From Valencia hispanica (taxonomy: Eukaryota; Chordata; Actinopteri; Cyprinodontiformes; Valenciidae): a DNA stretch of 64,000 bases. A program made the translations under genes and the position numbers. Shown here one piece after another: positions 11,946 through 24,830 of the stretch (position 1 is the first letter of the stretch; every line of letters starts with the position of its first letter). The DNA lies in contig OY747707.1 of NCBI GenBank assembly GCA_963556495.2, forward strand, positions 36,325,371-36,389,370, read 5' to 3'. The notes below the pieces were generated by a model, which made no database searches, had not been told where the DNA came from, and saw nothing but the letters and a program-made list of their open reading frames with translations.

Positions 11946-12169
11946 GCTATTCAAAGTCCTTTAATGAGATACCAAAGAAAGTTCGTCTGTTTGAAGGAGA
12001 GCCGCGCTGTTAAACGCCTGTTTCTGAAAACTGCCAATCAGCTTGCAAAAAAAAAAAAAAGTCTGGTTAACGTTTCCCTTGAAATTTGGTTGTTTAGAAA
12101 TATTTCCGGTCACGCTCAATATCCTTGTCCTTCAGATTTTTTTTCTTGAGGCTATGTATATGACAATAA

Positions 12170-12397
12170 ATACAGTGGCATCCAGACATTTACTGGAGGT
12201 TTGTTTTACAGTGTGACGTTAAATCAGACTAAGCCTTACAGTAACGATATGCAGATTGCCAGGCCATATTGTTAATCATTACTGTTTTTGTTGATAATGT
12301 TCTGATTTTCCTTCAACAAGATTCTCACAATAGCTTGCTGGAAATTTCCCCCATTCTTCTCTGGTTTAACAGAATCAGGTCTATAGGCTGCTTTGCG

Positions 12398-12429
<32 letters not shown>

Positions 12430-12860
12430 ATCTCAACTCTGATCACAAATTTTCTTTGAGACTGAGATCAGAGCTTTGTGATGGCCACTCTAAAACACTA
12501 ATTTCATTGTCCTTAAGGCATTTTGTATGTTAATGGTCAGTGTCCATTTGGAAGACCAATTTGGGCCCAACCTTCAACTTTCTGATTGATTTCTTGGAAC
12601 TGTTCCTTAAACAGTTCAACATGTTGTAAGGTTTTTTGCTTATGATGCAATTTGTTTTGTAAAGTGCACCAGTCCCTCGTGCTGCAAAACATCCACACAT
12701 TAGATGCGGCCACTCTGTACTTCACATAGTGAACTTCTCTTAATGTTGCTTTTGGAGTAATGGCTTTTTGCTCTCTGAGTCGATGGCTCGAGTTTAATGA
12801 AGTTTTTTGAACATTTTAGGATTGGACCTTGAAATTTTTTTACTAAAACAATTTCTGTCT
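12170..12860 (-). mobile_element. Degenerate Tc1-type transposon, minus strand
   Basis: The plus strand reads as the complement of a Tc1 copy: GTGATGGCCACTCTAAAACA, GTCCATTTGGAAGACCAATT and AAAGTGCACCAGTCCCTCGT are hallmark blocks. A (CT)n(CA)n microsatellite sits inside at 12400-12428. Confidence 0.65.
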
Positions 12861-15599
12861 CAATATTGTATCATTTAGCAAATGAGAATAATGTTGGCAA
12901 TCCTAACTAACTGAACAGGAAGAAGGGTTTTGTGTCTTTTTACACAATATCCTATCTAGTATCAGTTGTATATGTAATAGCATTACAATTTTTTTTTATA
13001 AATAATATTTAATATTTTTTTTTAGCAGGAATGTATAGTAGGAATAATTATTGATTTCAGTTTTATATCTCTATATAAAAACTGTAAAAATAAAAAGTAT
13101 TTTACTCAAGGTTAGTAAACTATGAATATCTCTCTATGCATATGTCGAAATAGAGCTATATAAGATTTTATGCAGATGTTTTTTCAATAAATGGAAGATT
13201 CAAGAAGGAAATACTTTTGTAAGACGTTTTTAAGAAGATGATTTGTTTTGGGGTTTTTTTTTTTTAAAGGCCTGCTCTCAGTTTATTTCAAAACGTTTGA
13301 ACCATGACCCCTATGCGGCTCTGCAGGCCTGTTAATTTGACTAGGAATCGCTTAGGAAATCTTAATCATGAGTAACCAAGCTCTTGAGCAGCTTCAAGGA
13401 CTTATTTTTCCTCTCATGGTTCCACATTAATGTCAACAACTGAAAGAGCCCTCTCACTCCTTACTGTGTTGTAGTACTGAAACCCTGGAAAATATGCATA
13501 AAAAGCATTATTCATGAAGCTCCCTAACAGTAAGCTTCAGAGCTTTTCTTACCTCCCTTACCATTTTCTTCACCGTGTGTGGTGGTTAGATACAGTTGGG
13601 TCCTTATCCAGCCGTGTTTGTCACACTTTCAGTTGCTTTTTTATGTTTTTATTATTATTTATATTAATGACTTGTTTGTTCTCTGTTTTTTTTCCCCCAA
13701 CATTATACTCCAGGGAAACAGGAAGTCATGGATTACAGGTGAAAAGTTTCTAGACACCGATCAACTTTATAAAGTAAAGCATAAATGAAAAATTACTTTT
13801 TTTTATACAGGCTGGCTGTTTTGCACATAAGAAAATGTTCAAAAGGTGTTAAAAAAAATCTGATGTTACCAAAAGCTGAGGATTTATTAAAAATCCTGAA
13901 GCGAAATTAGGGCTACAGGTAGGATGCACCATTTTATTTTAAATCGACCTTTGAACCCTACAGAACCTTCTACATTGTCTAAAAAGAAAACCAAAAGTAC
14001 TACAAAAGGACAAATACGCATTTGCCAGAATACCCGGAGACAATGAGTTGCATAACCAACCCCTGATCAAAACACAAACAAAATATTTTGCTGTCCGTTC
14101 TATAGCTGTAATTCCAAATCACAAAATGGCATCAGTTCAGATATCATAGTGATGCTGGGCCATTAGGACGTCTGTGTGCCCCCCCACATGAACATACAAC
14201 CATCCAGCCTCATGCAAATCCACAAACTCTGTCAAGTGATGGTAATGCTGTGTAATACATCTACTGTGTCTGATTGGCCTTCACTTTCTGTTTGTCTTGT
14301 CTGTGACTCTAATCCTCCAACTCCACAAAAGTCGAATTATTTACATAACAGTCGCTGGACTGTTTCTCTATCAAACACATAGCTTTATATTTCTGTCTGA
14401 TGACATCATTTTAAAATATTAAATCAGATGTTATAATCACTCAAGTGGCCTTTTTTAATATTACTTGGATCACTACCTTTTACTAGCAGAAACGTGGTAA
14501 ATAGTGCAACTCTTAACTACATTTTTGGTACTCTACCCACCTCTGATTAAAAGTCCAGATTAAATGCTCAAATTAATGCTGATGATGGCGGTATGTAAAT
14601 TTCTGGTTGAAACTGTATTCGTGAAAGAGCTTCAGACAGCTAACACAATCAATTCCAACTAACATTTGTATGAAATACAGAGTTAAACCACAGCTCAAAA
14701 AAAACAAAAAAAGCTGAATGCTTGTGTGTGTGTTGTGAAAGTGGATTGAAATCCTCCACTTTCTTGCTGCTAATGATGCGCTACTTGTTTGCAAAAGACG
14801 GCTTTGATGCAAAGATAGAAAGGTCATAACTCCATTTACTCTATTACTTTCTTTTTGCACCCCCATGAGTACATTTACGGATTTATGTATTTCCATGGCT
14901 ACTGAAGCTATATCTGAAAACTGCCGCTGATTCAGTGGGATTCCTGTGATGTGAGGCGGAAAGGCTGAACTAAACCAGCATCGATGATGGCTGACAGCTC
15001 ACTGCTATTATTAGCATGAGGAAATATGCAGGTGTCAAAGCCCCGTTCATCAGTTAACCAGCTGACGAATCACAGACCCGAAATCCCATTGGTAAATAAC
15101 ACCAATGTTCATAATAGCAATGATGGGTTACTGCAGCCTGAACGCATCGTTATTGTGTGGCTAATTAGCTCCGAAGCTAAAGCTGCTGGTGCTCTAACAG
15201 TGGCTACTTACACAGCGATAGTCCTCCGAGAGGGAGTTAAAAAACACGCAGCGTGACTCGTTACTTAAATTCCGAGAATCCATTTTAAGACTGCACGTTT
15301 TTAAAATAAATATTGCTGCTCGGCTTGTTATTGTTTGGTTGTAGCTTTCGTTTTACTTCCTACTTCTACCGTGCGTGCGAAGGGACATAAAGGGAAAGTA
15401 TCTCCCAGTAGATTTGTACAGTGCAACTCTGTGAACGTGAGGGAAATCTTTCTGTAAGTTCAAACCTACTTGAAATGTTTTTTTTTAATTTTAAATCCAC
15501 TCCGAGGAAAGCATTTTACATTTTCAGTATTTAAATTTGGAAACTAAAGTTTTAAGGTAATATTGTCCCCGACAATCCTGACCCAAAGAATTCATGACG
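12861..15599. other. Intergenic sequence
   Basis: No gene, RNA or clear repeat was recognised in this AT-rich stretch. Confidence 0.5.
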
Positions 15600-16130
15600 C
15601 TTGAGTTTTTTCAAATGTAGTTATGTTACAACCACAAATGTTAATATATTTTATTGGGATTTTATGTGACAGAGTCCTTTTTATTAGGTCTATCTACACC
15701 AACCTTGCACATCTAGAGACTGAAATGTTCCCCCACTCACAAAATGGAACAAACTGGATTCCGGTCTGGACTTTGATTAGCCCATTCAAACATACTTTGA
15801 TCAAAACCATTCTGTTCCTCTGACCTCTGCCCCAAACTGTTTTCCAGAATAGCCCTGGAATTAGCTTTATCCATCCTACCACCAGCAAGTTTCATGATGG
15901 GGACGGATGGTGTTTCCCAGGGTGACGAGGGGTGTTAGTCTTCATCCTAACATAAAAAGTTCAGCTTTGGTCTCTCCGACTAGAGCACCTTCATCCACAT
16001 GTTTGCTGTGACTTGTGCAAAACTGTAAATGGAACTTTTAGCTCCTCCAGAGTGACCATGGACCTCTTGGCTGCTTTACAGAATAGCTATATTTATATTC
16101 ATGCTGAGATTAAATTGTACATAGGTTGAA
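15600..16130 (-). mobile_element. Degenerate Tc1-type transposon, minus strand
   Basis: It starts with a Tc1-like terminal block (GGGATTTTATGTGACAGAG) and continues with complemented transposase words such as CTGGACTTTGATTAGCCCAT and TTTCATGATGGGGA. No open frame survives. Confidence 0.5.
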
Positions 16131-18340
16131 CACTTACCTAATAAGGTGTCTTTACAAAACATATCACACTATTTTTGTAAAGCAGTTTAAAAGTCTTATG
16201 TCCTTTTCCTATCCCTATGCAATCATGTGCTAGTTGTGCTGGCCTTATACATAAAATCCTGTAAAATACAATCGATGTGTACATGGTGGTTATTGCTATA
16301 GTTCTTAGCATCTGTCAATTATCCTCTTCTGTTGTTATGAGTGAGCAGGGTTTTATATATTAAGGGAAATGTCCATACATTTTCATAACAAGAAAGCACA
16401 AACTAGTTATGTAACTAAGATTATGTCAGAAACCCGAAAAGTTGTTCAACCACTCTTACGAAACATGAGGTGTGTTGTGCTGCGTCTTTGTCCTGAATCT
16501 TTTGTTGCCATTAGGTCCGAGTTAGGGACTTTCACAAACAATTAAAGCAGGAAACTGACAAGCAACAAATATGGATATTGCTTCAAAATAATCTCCGGAA
16601 GCAGTTGGCCATTGTGTATTCCACCTCTGTAAGATCCTTTGTCTCACTCCTTTATGTAAAGAGTTCTAATTTTAAAACTTGACTGAAAGATTGATTGATT
16701 GATTGATTAATTAGTTTGCAAACAGAACAGATACTACTGCTGCTGTTTTTTTACTGACAAGATAAGGGTTCTGGATGAAGAGACAAGGGAACCTTATGAT
16801 TAACCACAGGGATAATAGTGTTACGCAGCAAAGCAAAAATCTTGGCTGAAGCTTGTTACTGTAAATTGCAGTTTTGTAATAGTTTCTATGCAGTGTTTGG
16901 ACTATTTATCCCTGCTGTCGGACAAAAACCATGTATCACCAAAAATTGACTTTTTTAAGGAAATAAAAAATACTAAAACTGATCTAGCTTCTAAATGTAT
17001 ACTTATACTGTTTGATCAAAGTTGCATGCTCTTTTTGATACACTAAAATGGAAATGTATCCTTGAAACCCTAAATAGATTTTGAGTGTGCTCAGTAAAGT
17101 TGCTTTACATAAGAAAAGAAAAATGACCAAAAATTAGGTTATATGTCTGACAATAACATGAATAAAAATTCAAATGTAAAGACTGAATTTATATCAGTGA
17201 AGAATATGTCTGGGAGAAGGCCAAATACTCAAAACCACATAACCTAATAGGTCAACCAGTGATCTAAAGCAGAAATGTACTCATATATTGACCATCTGCA
17301 CACACAAAAAAACAAGGAATCCAACAAACCTACTCTCTGGTCAGCATAAAATATTTGTTATATGAGCGTCAGTGTTCCTGTAGAACTACATTAGCTAACT
17401 ACTTTGCGTTCAATTGGGCCACTGTTGGATGTTGCATCCATGAGGTCCCGTTTCAGGTTTGATGTGGATTATTTACACTTTCTTATCTTGGAACAGCAAA
17501 TATCCTTTTCAAAATCCTTTTATCTGCTCCAGTCTTTCCATCCAACTGCTATTTCTTTTGTCATCCAGTCATTCCAAATCACTGAGGCATGCCATGTTTT
17601 CAGTTAATAAAATAAATAAATAAAAAGCAGTATATGCCAAAAGAAAACAGCTAAAACCTTGAAAAATATTGCTCAAAGCAAATTTTAGTGGATTCAAAGT
17701 TTAGTTTCTTGAAAGCAGAAGTTATTCAACAAAAGCTATTTAACTAAGAAGGAATTCACAGATTGTATATACCATCACTCCATATCCATTGACAGCTGTC
17801 CATTAATATACATACAATGAGATTAAAAAAAGGTTCATAAAGTTTAATAATAGCAGCAATAATTTCACCGATTCGTGGTACTAAATCTAAATTTCTACAT
17901 TGTATTATTTTCATGTTCATTTTCTGAGCTTTATTTCTATGTTTGTGTGCAAGCATAATGACAGAACATCAAAGGCGAAAGAGGGTGTGTTGGATTTTAT
18001 TGACTTATGGTGTTGCTGAAAGCCCAGCTGCACCCATATGGCCTTTGCTGTCAGTCAGTCTCACAATAATGAATGAAATCTGGAATTTCTTTCCTGTTCT
18101 CAATGTTGATATATTACATAACTATGATAACGACTTGTGTTCAGAAAACGGAAGCAACTTACATCACATAGCTGTTAGTCAGGCTGAGAAAACTGAAAGA
18201 AGAAAAGGAATGTATTTCTAAAACCATTCACGTTTGCTCCATTGCATGGAGCATTAAACATACCAAAACTGCTCTTCTACAGACTCCAGTTTACTCTGTT
18301 TCAGTGGTTCAAGGTGTTGTCACTTGAAACTTACAGACAT
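16131..18340. other. Intergenic sequence
   Basis: Nothing identified except (GATT)n at 16686-16712 and an (AAAT)n-like run near 17605-17625. Confidence 0.5.
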
Positions 18341-18349
18341 ATTTTATCG

Positions 18350-18421
18350 TCTAATAATGTAATGCACCTTGAATCGCCTTGTTGTTGAAAGTTTGCCATA
18401 CAAATAAAGTTCCCTTGCCTC
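18350..18421 (+). repeat. LINE/SINE 3' tail fragment
   Basis: TGAATCGCCTTGTTGTTGAA followed by CATACAAATAAAGTTCCCTT is the kind of 3' tail shared by fish L2-type elements. Only the tail is present. Confidence 0.5.
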
Positions 18422-18625
18422 ACAAGAACCACCTTTTCCTGCTCTTATCTTGCTTTTAGGAGCTATATTAGAGAAGGGTACATTGGTAGAACCAGATATT
18501 CAAGCACAATAAATAAAATCAATAGCTACCACAGTTCAAAAAACATCCAGATGCAATGACATTATATATAGATTTTCTATGAAAATCTCAACAAATAGTG
18601 CTTTTGCTTTACATTTAATACGTAA

Positions 18626-20196
18626 TATACACTTAGCAGCCACTTTATCAAGCATACCTTGTTGGTAGGGGTTTGGACTTCATAACTGCCTTGATTCCTT
18701 TATGGCACAAATTCACCAAGGTGTCGGAAACAATCTTCAGATATTTTGTTCCATATTGTCATGATACTATCTTGGAAATTTGTTGGATGCACCTCCACGG
18801 TGAAAATCTCCTATTTTACCACCTCCCAAACATAATCTAGTGGACTGAAATCTAATGACCGTGAAGGCCATTGGACTACAGATAACTCATTGACATGTTC
18901 TAGAACCCAGTTTGAGTTTTGTGACTGGGTTCATACTGCTGGAAGTAGCCATCAGAAGATTGGTACACAGTGGTCATAAAAGCTTTGAAATGGTCAGCAA
19001 CAATACCCAGGCAGACTGTGGTGTTTCAATGATGCACTGTTGGTACTTAGGAGCACAATGTGTATCAAGACAAATATCCCCCACACCATGACACTACCAC
19101 CACCAGCACCCTGAACGATGGATACACAGCAGGGTGGCTCCATACTTTCATTTTGATTATCAAATCAAATCAAACCAAACTTTATTTATAAAGCGCTTTT
19201 CATACAAGAAGTTGCATCACAAAGTGCTTTACAGATTAAAATGACCCCACATAAAACCACCTTCCCTTCCCTCCCCCACAGATTTAAAAGCATGGTCACA
19301 GTTATACCCCCCTCCCCCCAACCCAACTCCCATGCACACACACAGTTAAAAGAAAAAGTAAAAAAGGACATTGGGCCGAGTGCAGATGAACCATGCAAGG
19401 AAACGCCATCAGAGGAGCCATCTGCCCCGGCAGCGGTAGATTAACAGCAGCAGCCGAGGCGCTGACACAGGGCATCCAGTGGAGGCAAGGCCAAGACCCC
19501 CACCTCCACCCAAGCTCCACCTGGAGAGCACCCAGGCAGCCACAGCCGACCACCGCTCCCGGGGCAGAGGGCTCCCACAGAGGAAACACTGGAACAGGGA
19601 TTAAGATAAATTAAAGTATAGAAATAAACAGTAAATTAATGTGCTAAGATTAAATAGTAAAACACTGATAAAAATATAATCATATAAAACATGCAGAGCA
19701 AGTAAACCAACATTAATAAATAATAATCAGTTAAAGGCTAGGCTAAAAAGGTGAGTCTTGAGCCTGGTCTTAAAAACATGAACGTTCTCCACGGCCCTGA
19801 GGTCCTCTGGCAGCCTGTTCCAGAGGTGAGGGCCATAAAACTGGAAAGACGCCTCGCCATATTATGACCCTACCATAATAATGCCTCAGCTGAGCTAAAG
19901 ACTCATTGAACCAGGCAACTTGTTTCCAATATGTTGTCCAATTTTGGTACATTTGACAACTGGTGCCGGTTCTTAGGTTTCTGCTGCTGTAGCCCATCTA
20001 TCTCAAGGCGTGAGAGTTGTGCCTTAAGAGATATCTTGATTATATAAAGCGATTAGTTGAGTTGTTTTATTATCTTGAACCACTCTGCTCATTCCCCTCT
20101 GACATCACCAAGACGTCTTAGTCTTCACAACTCACCAGATGTGTGTTATCCAGCAGATGAACAGACATACCTAATAAAGTAGCCCTATGGTTATAT
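18626..20196 (-). mobile_element. Tc1-type transposon relic split by an L2 insertion
   Basis: The left end (TACACTTAGCAGCCACTTTA) and right end (ACCTAATAAAGTAGCC) are inverted terminal sequences of a common fish Tc1 family. The minus strand retains transposase words, for example RxMGYSSRNLRTGT and QNWTTYWKQVAWFNESLAQL at 19870-20000, and complement blocks such as GAAGTAGCCATCAGAAGATT. The copy is interrupted at 19161-19860. Without the insertion it is about 870 bp, so it also has deletions. Confidence 0.85.
19161..19860 (-). mobile_element. 5'-truncated L2-type LINE with target-site duplication
   Basis: It is flanked by ATTAT on both sides (19156-19160 and 19861-19865). Reading on the minus strand from 19860, the C-terminus of an L2 reverse-transcriptase ORF runs GEASFQFYGPHLWNRLPEDL through FKTRLKTHLFSLAFN and stops near 19729. 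A 3' UTR follows, then a tail of GCGCTTTATAAATAAAG and GATTTGATTTG repeats. The 5' truncation and target duplication are typical of target-primed reverse transcription. Confidence 0.88.
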
Positions 20197-20744
20197 ATGT
20201 AAGGTATTTTTTGGTCCGACTTTTTCTTCATCTGGTGATCTGGGTAGGCTAAATTACAGAATCAAGCTGCGCAAAATTTGTAACTCTGTTTGTTGCAAAG
20301 GTATGGTATTTATCCAAACCATAAACAGATTACGTCTTTTTTTTTAGTTTTGTCCTCACATGAGCCACCTCTTCCCACTTATAGTTTGTTTTGGGGAAAC
20401 ACAGTCAATGTTTTAATATTGCAAGGTATTGTTTAAACACAATCACCAAAAGCAACGCCTATCACGTTTTATAGATAAGGGAGGGAAATGGTAAATTATG
20501 TGATAAACTAATTGTGATACAGTGGATTTGCACACTAATTGTTAACAGGGTCTTTATCTCCTCATTGACTGCTGAAAATATGAGAGGATTTTTGTTCTTT
20601 ACTTTTCTGTTTTTGACAGATTTTAAGACAAAATTTTAAAGCTGCATCAGTTGCTGTTAATTATTGCTTGAATGATTTTTGTGAAACTCTTTATTTCCAC
20701 AAAAACCTTTACTTACCTCTGATACATTTTATGGGAAACCTACA
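20197..20744. other. Intergenic sequence
   Basis: Nothing recognised. Confidence 0.5.
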
Positions 20745-20752
20745 GTTGGACA

Positions 20753-21506
20753 CAGACGTAGAGTAGCTAAAAATTGTACTTCAGTAAGAGTAGCAGTACA
20801 TCAACATATTTTTACTCAAGTAAAAGTAAAAAGTAGCCATTGAAGAAATTACTCAAGAAAGAGTAAAAAAGTATTTCATTAAAAGGCTACTTGAGTACTG
20901 AGTAACTATTTAATCGTAACATTTGATGTAATATTTAAAAATTATGTCATCAGACTGTCGAAAGTATTGCTATGTGCAAATTATGGTATGCTAAAGACCA
21001 AATTAATACAAATAACATATTTACAAAACAACTAATTCAAGCATGATGGACATGCAATAAAAAAAATTGCCAATAAAAACTTATGAAACTAATACTTATA
21101 GTAGGTAATGTACTGTATGTCAGAACAAGGAGTACTTCCATTGACGATGTATGGTGTTTACTGCTTATTCACTATCTCCAAATGGCACAACAGGCTCAGC
21201 AGATAGGAAACAGTATTAGACCAAAGCTTGTGTACAAACAATACGTCTCACTTTAACATAAACTGCACCTGTGTCTGTGTCTCCTGCGTTTTGGATTAAA
21301 ATATGTTTGTTCTTCCTTCATTGAAGTTACTCCTACTATCCAGAAGTTTTACTCAATTAAGAGTAGCAATACTTCATAGTAATATTACTCAAGCAAAATT
21401 AAAAAGTACAGTCAAGTAAAAAACTACTCATACAAGTACATTTTCCCCACAAAGTTACTTAAGTAAATGTTATTGAGTGAATGGTATTATTTACTATCCA
21501 CCTCTG
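20753..21506. mobile_element. hAT-type non-autonomous transposon
   Basis: Ends are inverted: CAGACGTAGAGTA on the left and, reversed, CAGAGGTGGATAGTA on the right. They are flanked by an 8-bp duplication, GTTGGACA (20745-20752) and GTTGGACT (21507-21514), which matches in 7 of 8 bases. Subterminal regions are packed with AGTAAAAGTA/TACTCAAGTA motifs in both orientations, typical of hAT elements. No transposase frame remains. Confidence 0.85.
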
Positions 21507-21514
21507 GTTGGACT

Positions 21515-22199
21515 AGGGCTACCTAGTGGTTTGGGTGTGTGGGTTTTATCTGGGTATAGTATGGTTTCCTCCCAAAGATCAAAAGCCAAGTGTTTGATTA
21601 AATAGGTTGTCTTTTCTTGATGTTTCAGCATTGTCCTGTATCAGATGATGTCTGCATGGTGTACCATACAAGTTCTTTTTTGAGTGATTTCTTGATTTCA
21701 TAGACCTGCCAGTAACCATGCAACTGTGAGGCTACTTAAATTTATCTCAGCTTCCTAAGAAAATTGGATTAATGACAGTGAATTTATGTTTTACCAAAAG
21801 GGACAGTTCTACTTCACTTAAGTTGCTTTGGATAGCTTGTTTTCCCTAAGAAATAAAATCATCCTTACTATTTTTTTGTATTTATCTTTGAAGAGATGAA
21901 GAAAGAAAGAACATTTATTGGCAAGTATTTTTAAAATAAATTAAAATATAGATTTTTACAACAGTCAATTTCTATTAGTAAGATAAAAATATAACATATA
22001 AATAGTATATATGACTAGTTTTAACATTGAAGCACTTATTTTCAGGTGTGACATCATTACCAAAGCAGTTTTATGTTGCAGTAACAGTTGGAAATAATAA
22101 GGTCCACTGAAATGTGGAACGGTTTGTGCTCTTTTCTGCAAAGCAGCTTATTTTGTAACATAAATGCAATCAGGCAGAAAAATGACACTCCAAAAAGTA
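21515..22199. other. Intergenic sequence downstream of mid1ip1
   Basis: AT-rich with no recognisable gene or repeat. Confidence 0.5.
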
Positions 22200-22863
22200 G
22201 TACGTTCATATAAAACTTTTATTAAGTACAGGTATAAAAAGGTGCATACAAAAGTAATTGCTGGTTTTGACAGATGAACCTTGTAATAATAATACCAAAC
22301 AGGCTAAACGGCAATAACAACAGAGACAGCCTCTCATGGAAACCCTCATCATTCTTCTAGTTGAAGAATTATCATTTGATTCCAGTTCATTGACCATGTA
22401 GGACACAAAGAGATCATGGGCAGCTATACAGTGAGCATCTGCCTCCTTCTAAACAAAGAAACAAAAAAAAAAAAACATTCAAAGCAATACATAAGACTGA
22501 TCGAGTCAATAAAGGACAAATCTGTGTGAACTCACTGACATCATCATCATCATGGTAAAATAGATGTTGAATCTTTTGCCAGTCTTGGTTCAGTCCACTT
22601 CTTCCCCACATTATAAACTTTCATGTAGCTCTAGCATACATTGGAAGGTAATAAATAAATTAAATAGACGCTTAAATAGTTTCATGAATGCTTTCATCAG
22701 GACAAATAAAAAAAAAAAAACCCATGTAAGCTGCTGCCCTCTTCACCACCGTTCAGATGAATGTTTCATCAGCAGCATCAGCAGCAGAAACCAGGCCCAC
22801 TGAAGAAGAAAGTTCAGTTCAGCCAGTGAGACTTTATGACAGACTCCAGTTTGTGCGCGCGTC
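22200..22863 (-). other. mid1ip1: mid1ip1 3' untranslated region with poly(A) signal
   Basis: No coding frame continues past the stop. The minus strand carries AATAAA at 22223-22218, about 640 bases after the stop, with a run of A/T-rich sequence beyond it. This is the first canonical poly(A) signal downstream, so the 3' end is probably near 22200. Confidence 0.6.
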
Positions 22864-23379
22864 TTATTGTCCCCATCCACCGATGCCAATCTCCTGCTTG
22901 TAGCGCTTGGTGAGCGAGTTGGCCTGCTGGGTCAGCTTGGAGAGAACCCCCTGCAGTCCGGTCAGGTGGAACTGGAACTGCTTCTGCAGATCCTCGTCCT
23001 CCCCTTCGTCCTCCTCCTCGGAACACGACGCCGAAGAAAAGGAAGAACAGGACATGGAGGAGCAGGTGGAGGCGGAGGAATGCGAGCGGGTGATCTTCAT
23101 GCTCTCCTTGAGCCTCTCGTCGGCCGAAGCGCGCCGAACGCCCCACTCCATGTCACTGCGGATGGACTTGAGCAGCTCGTAGTAGCTGTACATGTCCCCC
23201 TCGTCCAGGTCCGTCTTGAGGACGCCCATCTCCCGGTCCTCCTCCAGCGGGACGTCCCGCAGCAAGCTGGGCACCAGGATGGTCTGGTCCATGTCGTTCA
23301 CGGCGCCGATGAAGCGGTTCATGGCGTTAAAGAGGGAGTTCTTCTGCCTGGAGGTTTCTGACAGCTGCATCGTCATCAT
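22864..23379 (-). CDS. mid1ip1: mid1ip1, MID1-interacting protein 1 (MIG12/SPOT14 family)
   Basis: A single uninterrupted 171-codon frame. Conserved family blocks are [15 protein letters not shown] (13-27), [15 protein letters not shown] (31-45), [18 protein letters not shown] (63-80) and a C-terminal helix [20 protein letters not shown] (146-165). Between them lie a Ser-rich stretch (99-120) and an acidic run (121-130). Family members bind acetyl-CoA carboxylase, promote its polymerisation and raise lipogenesis; MIG12 also binds MID1 and stabilises microtubules (known for mammals). The start is the first ATG of MMTMQ, in the same place as human MMQ. The intronless coding part agrees with the mammalian gene. 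The linker differs from human MID1IP1: the human Pro/Gly-rich linker is absent and the Ser/acidic tract is larger. Fish have several mid1ip1 paralogues; which one this is is not decided. It lies 21 kb downstream of tspan7. Confidence 0.95.
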   Translation of the reverse strand: MMTMQLSETSRQKNSLFNAMNRFIGAVNDMDQTILVPSLLRDVPLEEDREMGVLKTDLDEGDMYSYYELLKSIRSDMEWGVRRASADERLKESMKITRSHSSASTCSSMSCSSFSSASCSEEEDEGEDEDLQKQFQFHLTGLQGVLSKLTQQANSLTKRYKQEIGIGGWGQ

Positions 23380-24010
23380 TTTGACTGAAGTTGCTCCGAT
23401 TTGTTTTCCGCTTGTCTGTTTCGGTGGATCAGGCTGCTTGGAGCTCTTCTCGTTTTTTCGAAATCCCGGACGAAAGCGCGTTTCTTTTATGCGCCTCCGA
23501 GGCGGTCCCTAAACCTGTTTGTCACGTTTGAAACCTGAACCAGATGACCTGAAGTAGCACAGAGACGGGGGACAGAGATGAACACTCAGATCTGGCACAG
23601 CTGTCGCCTGCACAAACGGGTTGTACAGGCTCAACTTTGCAGAACACCCATTCAGATTCTGAGAAACACAGGTGCAGATCTCATGCAGAAAACTTTATAA
23701 AAACATTTGCTTTTTACGCGCAAAAATCTCAGACCCACAATTCACCCTATACCCCAGAGTCTGTCCGGTTGATCTTTCAAACTTTAATCACCTCCGGTGA
23801 AAGATCTGGCAAAGATTATATTCACATACCACACATTCTGTTCTGATGAGCAACCTGGTGGATATAGCTGGCGGGGTTAGTCATGAATATTCATCCACAG
23901 AGAAATCAGTCCACTGAGCTGATGCACGACAGCCAATCACAGAGCAGAGTGTGTTTCGGTTAGGGCGGTCCAAACGCAAGATGCGCCAATGTGAACCCAC
24001 TGTATTCCTG
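23380..24010 (-). promoter_or_regulatory. mid1ip1: mid1ip1 5' leader and upstream region
   Basis: The sequence just before the ATG has moderate CpG and no repeat. On the minus strand an inverted CCAAT box (ATTGGCT) lies near 23940, about 560 bases upstream of the ATG. The extent of any non-coding first exon cannot be read from sequence. Confidence 0.4.
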
Positions 24011-24149
24011 TGAAACTTCCAGAACAACTAGGTGTTTTCGTTTCTATTGAAGGATAGAATGGGTGCAGAGACTGTTAGCTAGAAGGTTCCTGAACTTTTT
24101 TCAGCTTGATGTCATTAAGCCAGCTTCAAAGTGAGTCACTAAAATGTAG

Positions 24150-24830
24150 GCCTTTGGTACCTTACAAAAGTATTCAATTCACTTGAACTTTTTTATCATT
24201 ATTTTTATTATTTGGAGCAATACAACCACAGACCCCAGGATATTTTTTTTAGAATTTTATGTGATAGAGCAACAAAGAGTTGTGCATTTATTTTTAAATA
24301 TTTGTTTTTAAAATGCTTAGAAATAAGGATACATCAGCCAATGAGAAGCCCATGGTGACTTTGGAGGAGCTGCAGAGATCAACTCTGAAGCAGGGAGATT
24401 CTGTTGACGGGGGCACTTCACAGCTCTTGGCCTTTATGGAAGAGAGGGAGGAAGAAAGCAGTTGTTGAAAGATAGTCACAAGAAATCCGTTTTTTTTTTT
24501 TTGCATTTTGCCACAAGCCATGTCATGGTGCTCTACCATTCCATAGCATACTACCTCCACAATGAAAAAAAGTGGTGGCTTTTCTTCAGCAGGGAGGCTG
24601 GTGAGAGTTGATGGGAAGATAGATGGAGCTAACAGGGCAATGCAGAAAGAACCACTGACCCTGAACATACCACCTCCTCTTGGAAAATGGTCCTACATGA
24701 TCATGTTGTGGGGATGCCTTTATAGAGTTTGTAAACAGAAAAAAAGTATGTATTCTTTTCCTTCCATTAAAAATTGTGCATTACTTTTAGTTGGTCTTTG
24801 GTTGTAACATGACAAAATATGGCAAAAAAC
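24150..24830. mobile_element. Tc1-type relics
   Basis: A Tc1 terminal block (ACAAAAGTATTCAATTCACT, then TTTTATGTGATAGAGCAACA) occupies 24160-24280. It is followed by fragments with GGCTGGTGAGAGTTGATGGG and AGATGGAGCTAACAGGGCAA. The order suggests rearranged or overlapping old copies. Confidence 0.45.

Noticed and set aside
22867..23361. 164-codon plus-strand frame
   Set aside because: Antisense shadow of the mid1ip1 coding exon.
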